Shown: positions 22,338-35,345 of the stretch, one piece after another
Layout: each line of letters starts with the position of its first letter
How positions within the stretch are numbered: the first letter of the stretch is position 1
NCBI GenBank assembly: GCA_018268695.1
Contig: JAFDWD010000002.1
Coordinates: 28,385-92,384 of the forward strand
Length of the DNA: 64,000 bases
From: Actinomycetota bacterium
Lineage (GTDB): Bacteria; Actinomycetota; Thermoleophilia; Solirubrobacterales; 70-9
Direction: 5' to 3'
Notes under the pieces: model-generated
Seen by the model: only the letters and a program-made list of their open reading frames with translations
Told to the model about the DNA's origin: nothing
Database searches by the model: none
Program-made: the position numbers and the translations under genes

Positions 22338-24231
22338 TCACAGTTTCTTGCAGGTGCGGACGTCCCTCTTCTTCAGCACACGAATGTTCCGGCTCTTCGG
22401 TTTGCTGGTGGATCGGTGGATGGTGGTCATGGCCGTCGACGCCGAACTCTTTTATGTCGCGATCGAGCCGTTATAGCTGCGTCAATCAACTTCTTACAAG
22501 TAGGAGTCCCTCAGCAGAGCGTTGAAGTAGCGGTCGCTTTCGAAGAACTGCCGGTACTTGAAGCTGTCAGCGTTGGGATAGACCCTCCGCCATCTTCCAC
22601 ACCTCGTCTCCTCGTTTTCGGCCTCCTTCAGGACGAACTTGTCGAAGACTGAGTCGCCACGCCCACCGGTGTTCCTCACGTTGACGTAGCGGCTGGTTTC
22701 ATGACGAAGGTGGTTACAGTTCACGAACCTTTGGTTTTCTGGGACGACTCCGATCATGGTGAACATCTCGGCGATCATCTTGCCCTTGATTTTGAGGTCC
22801 AGCGGACTATCGGTGTTCATTGAGGGCGAGTGGTTGACCTCAACCAGCCACGGCTTTAGCGTATTGTCGATCAGCACGTCGAAGCCGAGCACTTCAAAGC
22901 AGTTGTTGATGTAAGGCACATGGCTGCTGACCCCGTTGAAGAGGATGTTCTCAATCGACAGCAGGGTCTTGATAACGAGGTCGTCGATGCGCTCGAACAG
23001 CTCGGTGGTTTCGGCCTTGCCGATGTTAAAATCGATGAAGTCTCTGAGCGCAGTGAGACTCCACTTGCTGCCGTAGTAGTCGTCTTCTCCGGTCGCGCTC
23101 GGAACGAAGTTTTCGTTGCGCTTGTTCACACTGTAGTTCGTGAGGTGCCGGAAGGCACGCTTCTCCCCAGTGAGGTCGCTGGAGTAGGCTTCCGTGGCGA
23201 AGCGGGCAAGTCCCTCCTCGTAGACGTAGATTCGGAGTGGGTACACCGAGGTGATTCCCACGTAGATTCTCAGGTCGAACTTGAAGCCGTTGATGAGCAG
23301 CGGGTTATCGATGTACTGGCTGACCACCAGCTGCGAGTACTTGTCGAGCCGCGAGGCAATAACCTCGAAGTCGTCGGTGACGATGATGCCCTTGCCCTGC
23401 GAGCGGTTGTGCGGCTTGACGATATATACGCGTTTGTTCTTTCGAAAGTCCTGCGTACAACAAGACAGTACATCTTCGAGCTGCGGCAGCTCCTGAGGCA
23501 GAATGTAGGTCTTGGGCAGGAAGTTGAAGTGACTGTAGCCGTGGCGGATCTGCATCTTTGAGATGTTCTTGTTCATGAGGTCCTTGCGGGTGATCTGAAA
23601 GGAGTTCGGAAAATGATTGACCTACGCTAGTTGACCCGTGCCGTACCTTCTGATAGGGGAGCAGCTGGTCGTACACCTCCAGCTTAAACGGAGTGCAGCT
23701 CCAGAACATCGTCCAGTTGTGGCTCGATTCGCTGGCCTCCCGGAAACCGTTTTCTTCGAGCAGCTAGCGTATCAGCCGTACATAGCTGCTCTGAAAACGG
23801 TAAAAGTAGCCCTTGGAGGCAGCTTCTTCTGTAGGCAGAGGCGATTGCGCAATGCCCTCTCTCGCCGATTACTTATCGTCCTACTCGTTTTCCTCCTCGC
23901 GAATCCGCTCCTCGGGCTGGTTTTCTTCCTTGACGGTAGTGTATTCGCACTCGTTCTTGGTGGTTATGCCCGACCAGGGTTTGAATACCAGCGTGCGATA
24001 CTCAAGCGTCGTGTTCTTCTGCTGCAGGGGCCTTACAAAAGTGCCGTTGGTGACACACGCTGCATTCGCGTCTATGGTCGAATTGCTGATCCGCAGGCTG
24101 GAAAGAGGCTTCAGCTGCGGAAGCGCCGGCACCTTTTCCTATTCGTAGTAGAAGTTGTTCATGTCGTTGATGAGGCCAATAATTTCCTCGATCTTGTCCG
24201 GCTCATGCAGTTCTGCAGTTGCCCTCTCCAT
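22338..24231 (-). CDS. Tubulin tyrosine ligase-like glutamylase (TTLL4/5-type)
   Basis: 615 residues, three exons; introns 23622-23646 (25 nt) and 22477-22497 (21 nt). TTLL enzymes add glutamates to tubulin tails in cilia. The ATP-grasp core has NWTMFWSCTPF, LPYQKVNHFP, YIVKPHNRSQGKGI, FKFDLRIYVGITS, HLTNYSVNK and WLVEVNHSPS (the Asn-Ser metal site). KFDLRIYV...LRIYVYEEGLARFAT and DLKIKGKMIAEM point to the TTLL4/5 branch. The ~200-residue N-terminal part is unconserved. Without the last intron the protein would stop four codons later; splicing it adds a basic tail ending CKKL and closes what would otherwise be an empty 190-nt gap before NOP2. Confidence 0.92.
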
Positions 24232-24321
24232 GTTCTATAGTAACGATTGAATAATAGCCGTGGGAGCACAAAGTAAAGAGGCACGCCCTCCCGTTTGTCA
24301 ATCGATTAACTGCGCTAGCAA

Positions 24322-25636
24322 TCAGGACTTGGTGGTGACGACCGAATAGAGAAGCGACTTGATCGTGGACTGGTTCTTGATGATCTGGGTCTTCATGTTC
24401 TGGATCTTCCCCTTTTGGTCCTTAATTTGCTAGTCGATTTCGGCCAGCTTGTCGTACAGCGGCACCAGCGCGTCCTCAGTGATCTTGAGTTCGTTCTGCA
24501 TCTTGATCTTCGAATCCTGCATCGCCACTGTCGTACGTTATATTGCTTGCGCCACGAAAGCAGCTCTGAGTTCATCGATTCGATGTCATCGTTTACGAAC
24601 TCAATCGACTTGCCCAGTGGCGTGCTGTTCTGGCAGATGTTTTGAATCATGCCCTTCAGCATCTCCAGTTCCTTGTCGGAAAGCTCACCACCAGACGAAA
24701 TAGGGCTCTTTTCGATGCGAGTGCTGTCCTTCTTGTTCTTGCGTAGGTTGCCCATTTGGATCTTATTGGCCGGCTCGGGCTATTCGTTCCGAGCTGCTTC
24801 GGGTTCCGCCGCTTCTTCCTGTTCCATGGCTTCCTGCACCCTCTTGCTGTACTCGGCTGCTTGGATCTCTTTCTTCTGGGCGGGTTTTTGAGCTTGTCGG
24901 GGTTGGGCTTCGTCTTCGTCGATAATTGCCGGCTGAGAAGGCTGCTGTCTTGCGGGTGGTTCTGGTTGTTTCGGCTGCTTCTTTGCAGAAGGTGGTCGTA
25001 CGACCTTCTTCTCTTCGGGGGGAGGTTCGATCTTGGGAGCCGGCTCCTGCTCCTTAAGGGTGCTTCCCTTCTTCACTTATGGCTTGGGCTCCACCTTCGG
25101 CTCTGGCTTTTTCTCCGGCACGGGCTCCGGCTTCTTCTTGTCCTTCGAGTCTGCCTTCTACTCCTTTGCTGGGGGCGCCTTTGGTTTTTCTACTGGCTTC
25201 TCAGCTGGTTTTTCTTCGCCCTTTCCGCCAGTCAATACCTTTTTCACGAAAGGGTCTGAGCTCTGGCCGCTGGTGGCCAGTTTGTACACCTGCTGGAAAA
25301 GGATATTGGTGAGTTCAGGTTCGAGACCCGCCACTATCTTTCCTGGCTTGGCTGCCACTTGCTCCTTACTCATGAGCTCCACCAAATCAATCATCTTCTG
25401 GAGATAGGCCATCTTCCTCTCCTTGGTTTCGTAGTACTCCTGAGTGAGCTCGTCGCCGGTGTACAGGCCTGAATTTCCAGCGAGTTACCTTTGGCGAAGT
25501 TCGTGACCTTCGTGGTTTCCGCGAAGATATCGTAGATGTACTTGAAGGGCGGCTTAATCAGCAGCTTCTCGGCCATCTTCGGCCTTTCAATGAGGGAGGT
25601 GTACATTTCTGCCGTCGGCTTCCAGAAGTCACCCAT
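24322..25636 (-). CDS. IFT54: Intraflagellar transport protein 54 (TRAF3IP1)
   Basis: 424 residues, three exons; introns 25469-25488 and 24517-24536 (20 nt each). IFT54 is an IFT-B subunit that binds IFT20 and tubulin. The N-terminal CH-like domain matches animal IFT54 (FWKPTAEMYTSLIERPK, EKLLIKPPFKYIYDIFAE, KPGKIVAGLEPELTN). The central ~130 residues are Lys/Pro/Glu-rich, as in the family, and the C-terminal coiled coil (LAEIDEQIKDQKGKIQNMK, IIKNQSTIKSLLYS) corresponds to the IFT20-binding region. Two linker Glu are TAG. The start was chosen at the ATG next to MGDFWKP; the open frame continues upstream but without family similarity. Confidence 0.95.
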
Positions 25637-26616
<980 letters not shown>

Positions 26617-26704
26617 GTGATGTTCGTGTCGCTCTGAACCCTATATTCCTTCACAGCCCCTTATAACATCTGTGTTGAGCATACTTATATTTCAATTGTC
26701 AGCT

Positions 26705-27630
26705 ATGGACTTGGAGGAAGATTCTTATCTTGAAGAGGATATTGGCCTCCTTCCAACAAAGCTCACGGACATCATCGAGGAAGACTACGACGGGCATGAG
26801 CATTACCGCTTCCATTCAACCTCAGTCGACGGAACTCTTCTTCAAGCCAATATGGACCTATAGAAAGAGTCTGCAGACTCATCAGCCACCTCCACCAACG
26901 ACTTTGCCATTCGCAGCACATCATCAAGCAATCCGGGTTTCCTTGTGAAGACAGATTACGACGGAGAAATTCATAGTTTGCTTGCACAATCGTGGATTAC
27001 ACCTGAGACCAGCAACGCCACGACGTACGGCATCCTCAGACTGAATCAGAAACAACTGGAAGCAGTTGTACTTGGTTGGAGATACCACGACAAAAACCGT
27101 CAGTTCAATCTGCGTGCCACCCGCCAAAATGAAACTTTAGGACTGCTTGGACATTATTGGAGAGGTTTTGACAACTCACTTGCGTTGGAGGCCTTCTTTA
27201 AAATCAGAAATCTCAGCAGTCCAAGCAGAAATCGATTGGAGCTTCGCATCGGACAAAAGGAATCACAGGCCGAGTCATTTGGCTTCAGCAACTACATAAG
27301 CCTTTATGCCCAGAACTCTGCATTCTAGCATGTATGCCATTTCTAAAGTAGATTGGCTTCCATGTGACTCGCATGCTGCGTTAAGACACTACTTTGGCTC
27401 TCTCCTCAAAAATCCACAAGAATAAGCATACGACGCTCGCAGCAGGAATAGAGTACGCAGCCGATGCCAATAATACGCTTCGCTTGAAAGTGTCTCACCA
27501 ACGAAAAATCGGGTTCACACATATTCTGAATCGCAGCTGGGGAGAACTAGCGTGGACTGCTGCTCTGCAGCACATGCGAAATCAAGATTGGAAGCAGAGC
27601 TTCGGCTTCCGGCTTAGCTTGAATGTTTGA
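26705..27630 (+). CDS. Mitochondrial outer-membrane beta-barrel protein (porin/Tom40-like)
   Basis: 301 residues, exons 26705-27331 and 27352-27630 (20-nt intron). After an acidic ~90-residue N-terminus the protein is a series of alternating polar/apolar strands with Gly turns (YGILRLNQKQLEAVVLGWRY, TTLAAGIEYAADANNTLRL, WKQSFGFRLSLNV), the pattern of the VDAC/Tom40 family; the last strand ends in an aromatic-hydrophobic beta-signal-like sequence. The divergence is too great to choose between VDAC and Tom40 by eye. It would form or support a channel in the outer membrane. One Glu of exon 1 and one just before the intron are TAG. Confidence 0.6.
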
Positions 27631-27729
27631 TTCGCCTTTGTCTGTTGTGAATTGACTGTGTAGAGGGTTGTGTGCGCTTAGCACGTACGAATTCGACGGG
27701 TGTATTCAACAATAGACAGATATTATTAC

Positions 27730-30700
27730 ATGTCAGAGGCAGAGGCGCGAGTTCGTTCAGAACGCCCATCCGACGAACTGACAGCCGATGGTCTGAAGGC
27801 ATGGATCAAGAATCACAAAGAACGTCTGCAGACGCTTCTCAAGGCTTCGAACGCAAGTAGCAGCTGTTTCGCTGATGTGCAAAGCATTGCAGAAAGGCTG
27901 CTGCTGGACACGATGGATCAGAAGGCCATTGATTCGGCGATATCCGACGTCGTACTGCCTGTAGTGAATCACAACCTCGGCCAAACCGCATCAGCAGACC
28001 CAATAGAGCGCAAGAAGGTCAGCCAGTTTTTGCTCGGCATCGCTCGGACAGCCTGTCGTTTGTTTAAGCAACCCTCCCGCCAATCGACAGATGTCGGCCG
28101 GCTGCTGCGGACCGCGATCGATCCCAACAGAGCCTTCTACCGCGAGGTTGAAACAGGCGGAAACAAATCAGGTGCTACCGTGGCGACTTCGTCTCCAACC
28201 ATAGTTGGCGGCAGCGGAGCTTCCTACCCTTAGAAGATAGCAGTTGCGGACTCCAGCATTCCGATTGCGCTGCCTGACTTCGCTGGTTATCCGCAGGATA
28301 TGAACATCGCGCGTCCTCTTGAGGTGATCCCTGAAGTTGAAGAGGTGGGATCGAAGGAGCGCGCCGCGAAGCTCATCGAGGAAGACGATGAGAAGCTGGC
28401 CGACTATACAGCTGGCAGGTTCAAAACAGTGCAGCGGAAGGAGCACACCTCCGAAGCGAGAGAGCTAGTCGAGGTGTTCCTTGAAGAGCTCTGCGACTTC
28501 TACAAACAACTCAGCCAGGCCTACAGTGTCGAGACAGTCGTGCGGTTCATCGAGGTGTTCGGACAGGCCTCAGAAATGATTTACACACAGTACTTCCGCG
28601 AGCTCTTCACTGACTTGACTGACGGCATCGGCAGCTACTATGCATCATTGTAGGAGCAAAACGTGAAGGCGCTGAGCAAGTAGCTGATGGAGTCTTCTTT
28701 GGTGCTGATTGAGAAGCTGTTCGATAGACTGGGCTTCACCAACCAAAAGTACAAGTGGCTTGAGCTATTCCAGGCCCAGCTGACACTAAAGATGATTCGG
28801 TCGAAAACGCTGAAGGTGAAGATCCTGGGAGCAAAGGTGCTGGGAGAGATGAGCACCAGAATCCACCACGATCAGAGCAAGTACATTCGGGAGAGCGACC
28901 ACAAGCAATGGCTGCTGGATAACCGAATCTTCGATGAGCTCATCTCTCTCGACAACCACTAACAGGTGATTCTGTCCTCCGGCGAGATCGTCAAGTTCCT
29001 CATCCGCACCAACATCTTCCGCATTCCCGAGCTCAAGCACGTCCTCAAGCTCGTCGAAAAAGCCGATCCAGCCACCCGCCGCACCATCCTCAAGCCCGTG
29101 TCGGAAGTCAGCATGCGCTTCTTCGACCCGGAGGTCCTCGAAATTCACTCCTGGCTGCGGTCCCGCGAGGAACTCTGGAACGAGGAAATGATCGAAATGC
29201 TGTACTACACCTCGCGATATTCCTCCGAACCCATTCTGCTAGCGGGACTCGACATCTTCTGGTCGCTCATCGCGAAGAACTACGAGAGGTATCCGCAGGC
29301 GAGCAAGTAAAAGCTGAACAAGAGATTCCTCGATCTTCTTTCCGGTGGCCTGGAGTCTTCAAAGATCGCGGACCCTCTGGTCTACCTCAACGCCATCGAG
29401 GAGGAGTTCGTGAGGAAGCCAACCCCCTATCTCCTCCAGTTCCTCCGCAAGTACATCGAGATGTTCCCGAATGCCATCGAAGAAACGAGATATGTGACTC
29501 ACAAGCGTACGGCCTTCGACCTCGTGCGCCATCTGATTGAACACAAGAAGCTGCATGAAGTGCTGCTTAGCATCTGCACCAGCGACAAAAGCTCTGGCCT
29601 GCTACGCGATGAATCGGTTGAATTCCTGGTGTTCCTGGTGATGAAGTACAAGGACAGGGTGGCTTCCGAGGACTACCTCAACGCGGAGATGCTGCTGACG
29701 CTGACCCAGTACAGCGCCATCTTCATCCAGCTTCTCCACTACTTCCGGTAGAGCTCTGAAGAACTGTTCCGGCTGGTAATTGACCGGGGTGTCAACGATA
29801 CATAGACGTTCAACTGCGTCAAAGAAATGTTCGGAAGGATTAACCGAGACAACCTGTTCCAGGTGCTGCGCAACGCCGAAAAGAAGTACGAGGTTACGGT
29901 TGCGCCGGTTACTCTGAAGGGCTACGAGGACCTTCTTCAGATCATGGAGAGGTCCAGCAACAAGACCGTGAGGGAAGAAGCCGCGTCGTTTGTCTGCATG
30001 CTCTACAGCAACTACAAGGGAGAAGGGTCGAAGGACAGCAACGGCCTCTTCTACCAGCTCTGCGACAGCCTCATCTCCAAGGTTAAGCAGGACTCCATTG
30101 AGAAGAAGGAATCGCAGCTGCTGGGCCACTACACCCTGCTGGAAGAAATGATGAATGCCACTGAGGCCAAGGGCGTCGGCAAGTTGCTACCGCACTCGAG
30201 CTTGGTCTGCACTGAAAGCGTCAATATCACCGTGAACAACCAGGTGACATGCGGCTACTACATCCCGCGCAAACACGAAACCAAGTTTCCGTCCAACAAG
30301 ACCCTCTATGAGCTGCTCGTTGAGCTGGCCAAAAAATTCAAGTGCAGTCCAGCTGAAATTCAGCTGCGCCATGGCGAGCGACAGATCAAGCAGCGCTGCA
30401 ACGGCCTGACCATACAGCAGTTGGGACTGAGGGACGTCGAACTCACCGCTCACAGCAGGTAGAGGGAGCCGATTCCGAAGGTGGCGCTGACTGAGGCAGG
30501 CAAGCTCACCCAGAAGGCTACCATGGTGTTCACGGAAATCTTCTTCCGGTTTTCGCCGAGTGGCAAAATGATGCCCGAAGAACTGGCGCGATTCGTGGAG
30601 GAATCCACGAGCGATAGCTGCCTGACCAGCGACAGCCGCATTACCGGAGTCTTCGAGCGCTTCGATGAAGACAAGGACGGTATTCTCAGCCTGCAGGACT

Positions 30701-33700
30701 TCCTCAACTTCTTTGAAGATTCTTCCCGGTTTCGCGAGGGCGTGGTTTGGCGGAACCTCGAAGTGCTTCGCTACCGCAACGATCTCGAGAAGGACGAAGC
30801 AATCGTGGAAGAAAGCGATTACCATCTGATGGTGAGGTATCGCCTGTACAAGCACCAATAGATCTACGATTCGTTGTTTGAGCTCACGCACAGCCAGCTT
30901 CCGGAGCTGAGAGAAAAGGCAGTGGGGTTGCTGAAGCGACTGCCCACCGATCCCAAGACAGTCGAGGAAATGCTGAGTCGCTGCCAGCTTGACACCAAGG
31001 ACGAGTTTCTGGCATGGTACAGGCTGACTCTGGTGCAATACCTGCTGAACAACCAGGCAGACAAGCGGGAAGACTTCAACGAAAAGGTGCACAGTCTGTC
31101 GTCTGAGCGCATTGCAGAATGGAAGAAGAGGTTCATCGATGCGAAGCTCTACCTGAAGATCCTGAAGCAGGCAGAGCTGTTTTCGGAGGTCTGCATCCGA
31201 GACCTCACGGATACAGCCAGGAGTTGCCTCAGCCTCTGCCTGCAGATCCTTCGTTCTCTGAACGATATTCCTCCGCTGAACAAACCCCTACCCGAGACGT
31301 ACACGCTCAGACTCATCGATGTGCCGCACAACGAACTCATTAGTAGAATTCTACCGCAGCTCTTCTCCAAGATGATAGCCGAGCTGCTGGAGCCTTTGCT
31401 GTGTTTGCTGCTTCAGCGCAAATAAAAGCTGGATCTGAGCATTGTGCTGCCGGGGCTCTTCCACAGCGATGAGGAAGCCCGGGTGATATGCAGCAACTTC
31501 CTGTACATCCACCAGAAGGAGCGCAAGTTCGAGCTCGACCTGTTCAGCGTGACTGTGTCCGACCCGCGGTACTGCAAGGAATACTTCAAGCTGCTCGTCA
31601 AGTTGCTAGCGGAGGACCCTGACGTCGACCTCGAGAAGCTGCTTTGACCGACCATAAAGGAACTTGAGAGTTACGAGGTCCGAGAGGGAATCACTCGCAA
31701 CCGCTAAGATCACCTGCTGGAGGGCAAGCTCGAACTGCTCGAGAACATCCTCATCCTCGAACCGAATCTGCTTCCCAAGCACGACCAGTTCCAGGATATG
31801 CTAGTCGCGAAGCTTTAGCGCGCGCTTTCAACCTCCAACCGTGACATCCTCTATCGGTTGCTGCTGCGAACCAACACCGGAAGGCTGGTGCCCACCGTGC
31901 AGTCCATGCTCAGCCGGGTTGAACCGAGGAAGCCGTGTCCCATCAAAGCCAACGGCTACGTGGGCCTCACCAACCTCGGCTGCATTTGCTATATGAACGC
32001 AATGCTGCAGCAGCTTTTCATGACGCGGGAGTTCAAGTATCCGTTGCTGAGCCTGGACTTTTCCGCAAGGAACATTCCACGTGCGGAGAAGAAGGGTCGG
32101 GAGTACGCCGACAACGTGCTGCTGCAGCTGCAACGAATGTTCGCATTTCTGGAGTTGAGCGAGCGCGGCGACTACAATCCCGAGACCTTCTGCTATGCGT
32201 TCCGCAGCGACATCAACTTCGGGGTGCAGGAGGACTCCCAGGAGTTCCTGAACATGCTCTTCGACAAGCTCGAGCGAGAGCTCAAAGAGAGCAGCTTTCC
32301 TCGCGTGCTCGACGAGGTCTTCGGCGGCAGGACCATTGTGAGCATGACGTGCCAGAGCTGCAACACCGCCAAGTACCGTATCGAGGAGTTCAACAACCTC
32401 TCGCTGGAAGTTAAGGACCGCAAGACCATCTACGAGAGCCTCGACCGGTTTATTGAGAGCGAGCAGATCAACGACTACATGTGCGAGAGCTGCGAGCGGA
32501 AGGTGAGCGTGGCTCGTTCTCAGCACCTCTACAGCCTGCCGAACACGCTGATCGTGCACCTGCAGCGCATCATCTTCAGCTACGAAACCTACGAGCGCAT
32601 CAAGATCCACACGGCGCTTTCCTTTCCGAACAGCCTCAACCTGCACAGGTACGTGATGGTGCCCGAAGGGAAAGATAGGGAGCGCGAACCGCCTTCGGAG
32701 GAAGAATGCGCCTACGAACTCAAAGGAATCATCATCCATTCGGGCCATGCCGAGTCGGGCCATTACTACTCGCTGATCCGCGACCACACCGGCGGCTGGT
32801 TCAAGTTTGACGATAGTCGCGTGACCAGCTTCAACAGCGGCGAGCTCTCGCAGGAGAGCTACGGGGGACGCGAATAGTACGACGATTACAGTTCGTTCGA
32901 GGTGGGATCGCGTTCCAAAAACGCATACATGCTCGTCTACGAGAAGGTACGCAAGCAGCCCATCACTATCGAGAAGGTGCAGCTGCAGAAGACACCCACT
33001 GCCTTTGTCGTGACCGAAGCTGACGGCGAAGTCGCGAACATCCTCGACTACCGCGGGTACATCAGGGAGGAACTGCAGCAAGAAGTGTAGCTGGACAACA
33101 ACAGCGTCTTCTTTCACGAGCTGCAGCTGTACAACCGAAACTTCTACCGGTTCGTGAAGAGCATGCTTCTGCAGATTCCCATTCCCCGGCCGCTCTTCGA
33201 GGAGTTCGAGAGCGACTCCCTGCCCTTCTACAGTAAGTTCCGTCAACTAAACCCCGGCCTGCGACTGCTCTTCACGAACATCATGAGCATGCTACATCGT
33301 CTCATGGAGTTCATAAGTAGGTCAAGCGAAACAGACCAGGAGCTCGTAAAGGAAATCGCGGTATACCTATCGCTCCTCTATTACGCCATTCCCGATATTG
33401 CGCAACTCTACTTCCTCTCCCTTGACTTGAAGCGTTACGTGGAGGTGCTCACAAGTCATGCCGACCAGCACCTCCGCGAGCTCTACCGACTTATGCTCAA
33501 CCGTTCCTTCAGTATCGTCGCTGCTCTCAGCAGTGTCAACCTCCAAAAATCCGACGACGTCTCACCTGCCCGCACCAAGCTGCTGCAGCACTTGTCTTCG
33601 ATCATCTCTTTCCTTCCCGAGCTCCACAAGCACCCAACTAAGATGAAGCAGTACTTCGAGTTCTGGCGCGCCTTCTGCTTCACCACTCCCACGTTCATGC

Positions 33701-35301
33701 AGTACTGCTTCGACGAAGGGTTGCTCTCGAAGTTCATCGGTTTCGTGCTGCAGAAGCGCAGTCCGCTGTCGCACAACCTCAAACAGGAGATTTCGCAGGA
33801 GTGGATTGGCACGGCCATGTCTCCGATCACCAGCATGGTCGCTGCTCTGCTGATGAACTCCAACCTCTCGGAAGAAGAATCCAAAGGACGAGTCTCGCAC
33901 GAGCTTACCGAAGACGAACTCAAATGCTTAAACTTCATGCCACTCTATCGGCAGATGATCGACGCCGACTGCGACTCGAGCAGCCTCATGTCGATTGTAG
34001 GTTGCCTCGCCACGGGCAACCGCAAATTCACAGCTGAGTTCGCGAGGATCCTGCTGCAGGGACTCAACCAATTCAGCAGCTATAAATCGTCGCTCGCCTA
34101 CATGACAGTACTTCTTACCTGACTCAGGCCGTAAAGGAGTTCCTTGAGATTGACGACGGTCTCGTTCAGAACCGGCTGAGCATGCTGCTCGGAGTGCCGC
34201 AGTTCATGTCGGAGAACGACGACTACTCGCTGAGAGCATCCCTCCATAGCCAGACCGTGACTTACGTGAGCAGCCTCTTCTTCAGCGGAGGTTAGTATAA
34301 GCCAGTACTCGAACTGCTGTTTGCCCAGAGGCGTAACCCAGACAGTTCGAGCATCGCCGGCGTGCATATACTCCTACAACTCCTGGACGGCAACGAACGC
34401 ATCCTCCGGTACGTGAATGCGATGCCTCCGCCAAGTACACCCCACAGCCAATGTAGATTACTTCTATGCGAAGTACACGGACTGGATCGAGGAGTTCATC
34501 GATGCCTTCCGCACAGACAAATACATCGTGCTGACCACCGATCGCGAAAAGCTTGCGGACAACTGCGTGAAGCTAGTGCGCAGCATCAACATGACCGTCG
34601 ACCGTATCATCGACGAAGAGCAGAAGCCCGACCCTAACCAGCACATCCAACTTGATGTACTGTCATCGTTCTTCCCGCTGTTCATCATCGGCCGGAACCA
34701 GCGTGTTGAGCAGCTGGAACCGTTGGATCTGTCGGTCGGGGACGCTAGGATCGTGATTAGCGCGAAGGTCCATTACACGTTTTTCAGGAGAAGCTTGCCG
34801 ACTGGCACCAACAACCTTGGGCTGCCCAAAGAAACATTCAATACGTTCAACCTGCCGCCCGACAAGGAAAGGGAGTATCTCGACCTCGCGAAATACTTCA
34901 CCTACAATTCAGTGTCCACGCTCCTCGAAAAGACGGATAAGTCGCCTGACGTCGAACCCACCGTCATCACGCTCACGATCGACACCAACGTCGAACTGTG
35001 GTTGGCTCTAAGCCATCCCACTTTTAACCACGAGCTCAACCTCGCCGAAGGCAAGAGTCAAGTCAACGTTCCCTACACGAACCAGCCAATCCACAGCTGG
35101 CTGTACATCCGATCGAGTGCAGTTGCGAAGGCTCCACTCTCCAAAGAGTCGCAGGTGCCAGCCGCCATGCAGACATAGGCTGCGGCGGGAATCGACTACG
35201 AAGAAGTGCCGACATAACTACGAGAAGTGGCCTGCCCCACCTGCACCTACATGAACTTTGGAAGGAGCACATGCGAAATGTGTGAAAGCTCCCTGACATG
35301 A
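27730..35301 (+). CDS. Giant ubiquitin-specific protease (USP9X/USP24/USP34-type) with EF-hand and zinc finger
   Basis: About 2509 residues; introns 34108-34127 and 34435-34456. The N-terminal ~1350 residues are helical (armadillo-like), with a ubiquitin-like region around 30220-30460 and an EF-hand-like loop FDEDKDGILSLQDF at 30661-30702. The USP core starts at GYVGLTNLGCICYMN (catalytic Cys before YMN), has the zinc-binding CQSC/CESC pairs, and the His box SGHYYSLIRD with WFKFDD. The extreme C-terminus holds an RanBP2-type finger, ACPTCTYMNF...CEMC. Many Glu are UAR. Oddity: an in-frame TGA at 31645-31647, before the catalytic core, with good coding on both sides in the same frame; see findings. 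It removes ubiquitin from substrates. Confidence 0.88.
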
Positions 35302-35345
35302 TATCTTGCAAGTGGATTTACGGATATAAGTTCTACTGTATTTAA

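Noticed and set aside
22294..22481. Independent 30-aa basic ORF between NOP2 and TTLL
   Set aside because: Splicing the 21-nt intron 22477-22497 makes it the last exon of the TTLL gene in frame.
31828..33246. 472-residue minus-strand ORF antisense to the USP core
   Set aside because: It mirrors the conserved USP domain on the plus strand; high GC at third positions leaves the antisense frame open. The residue composition is not protein-like.
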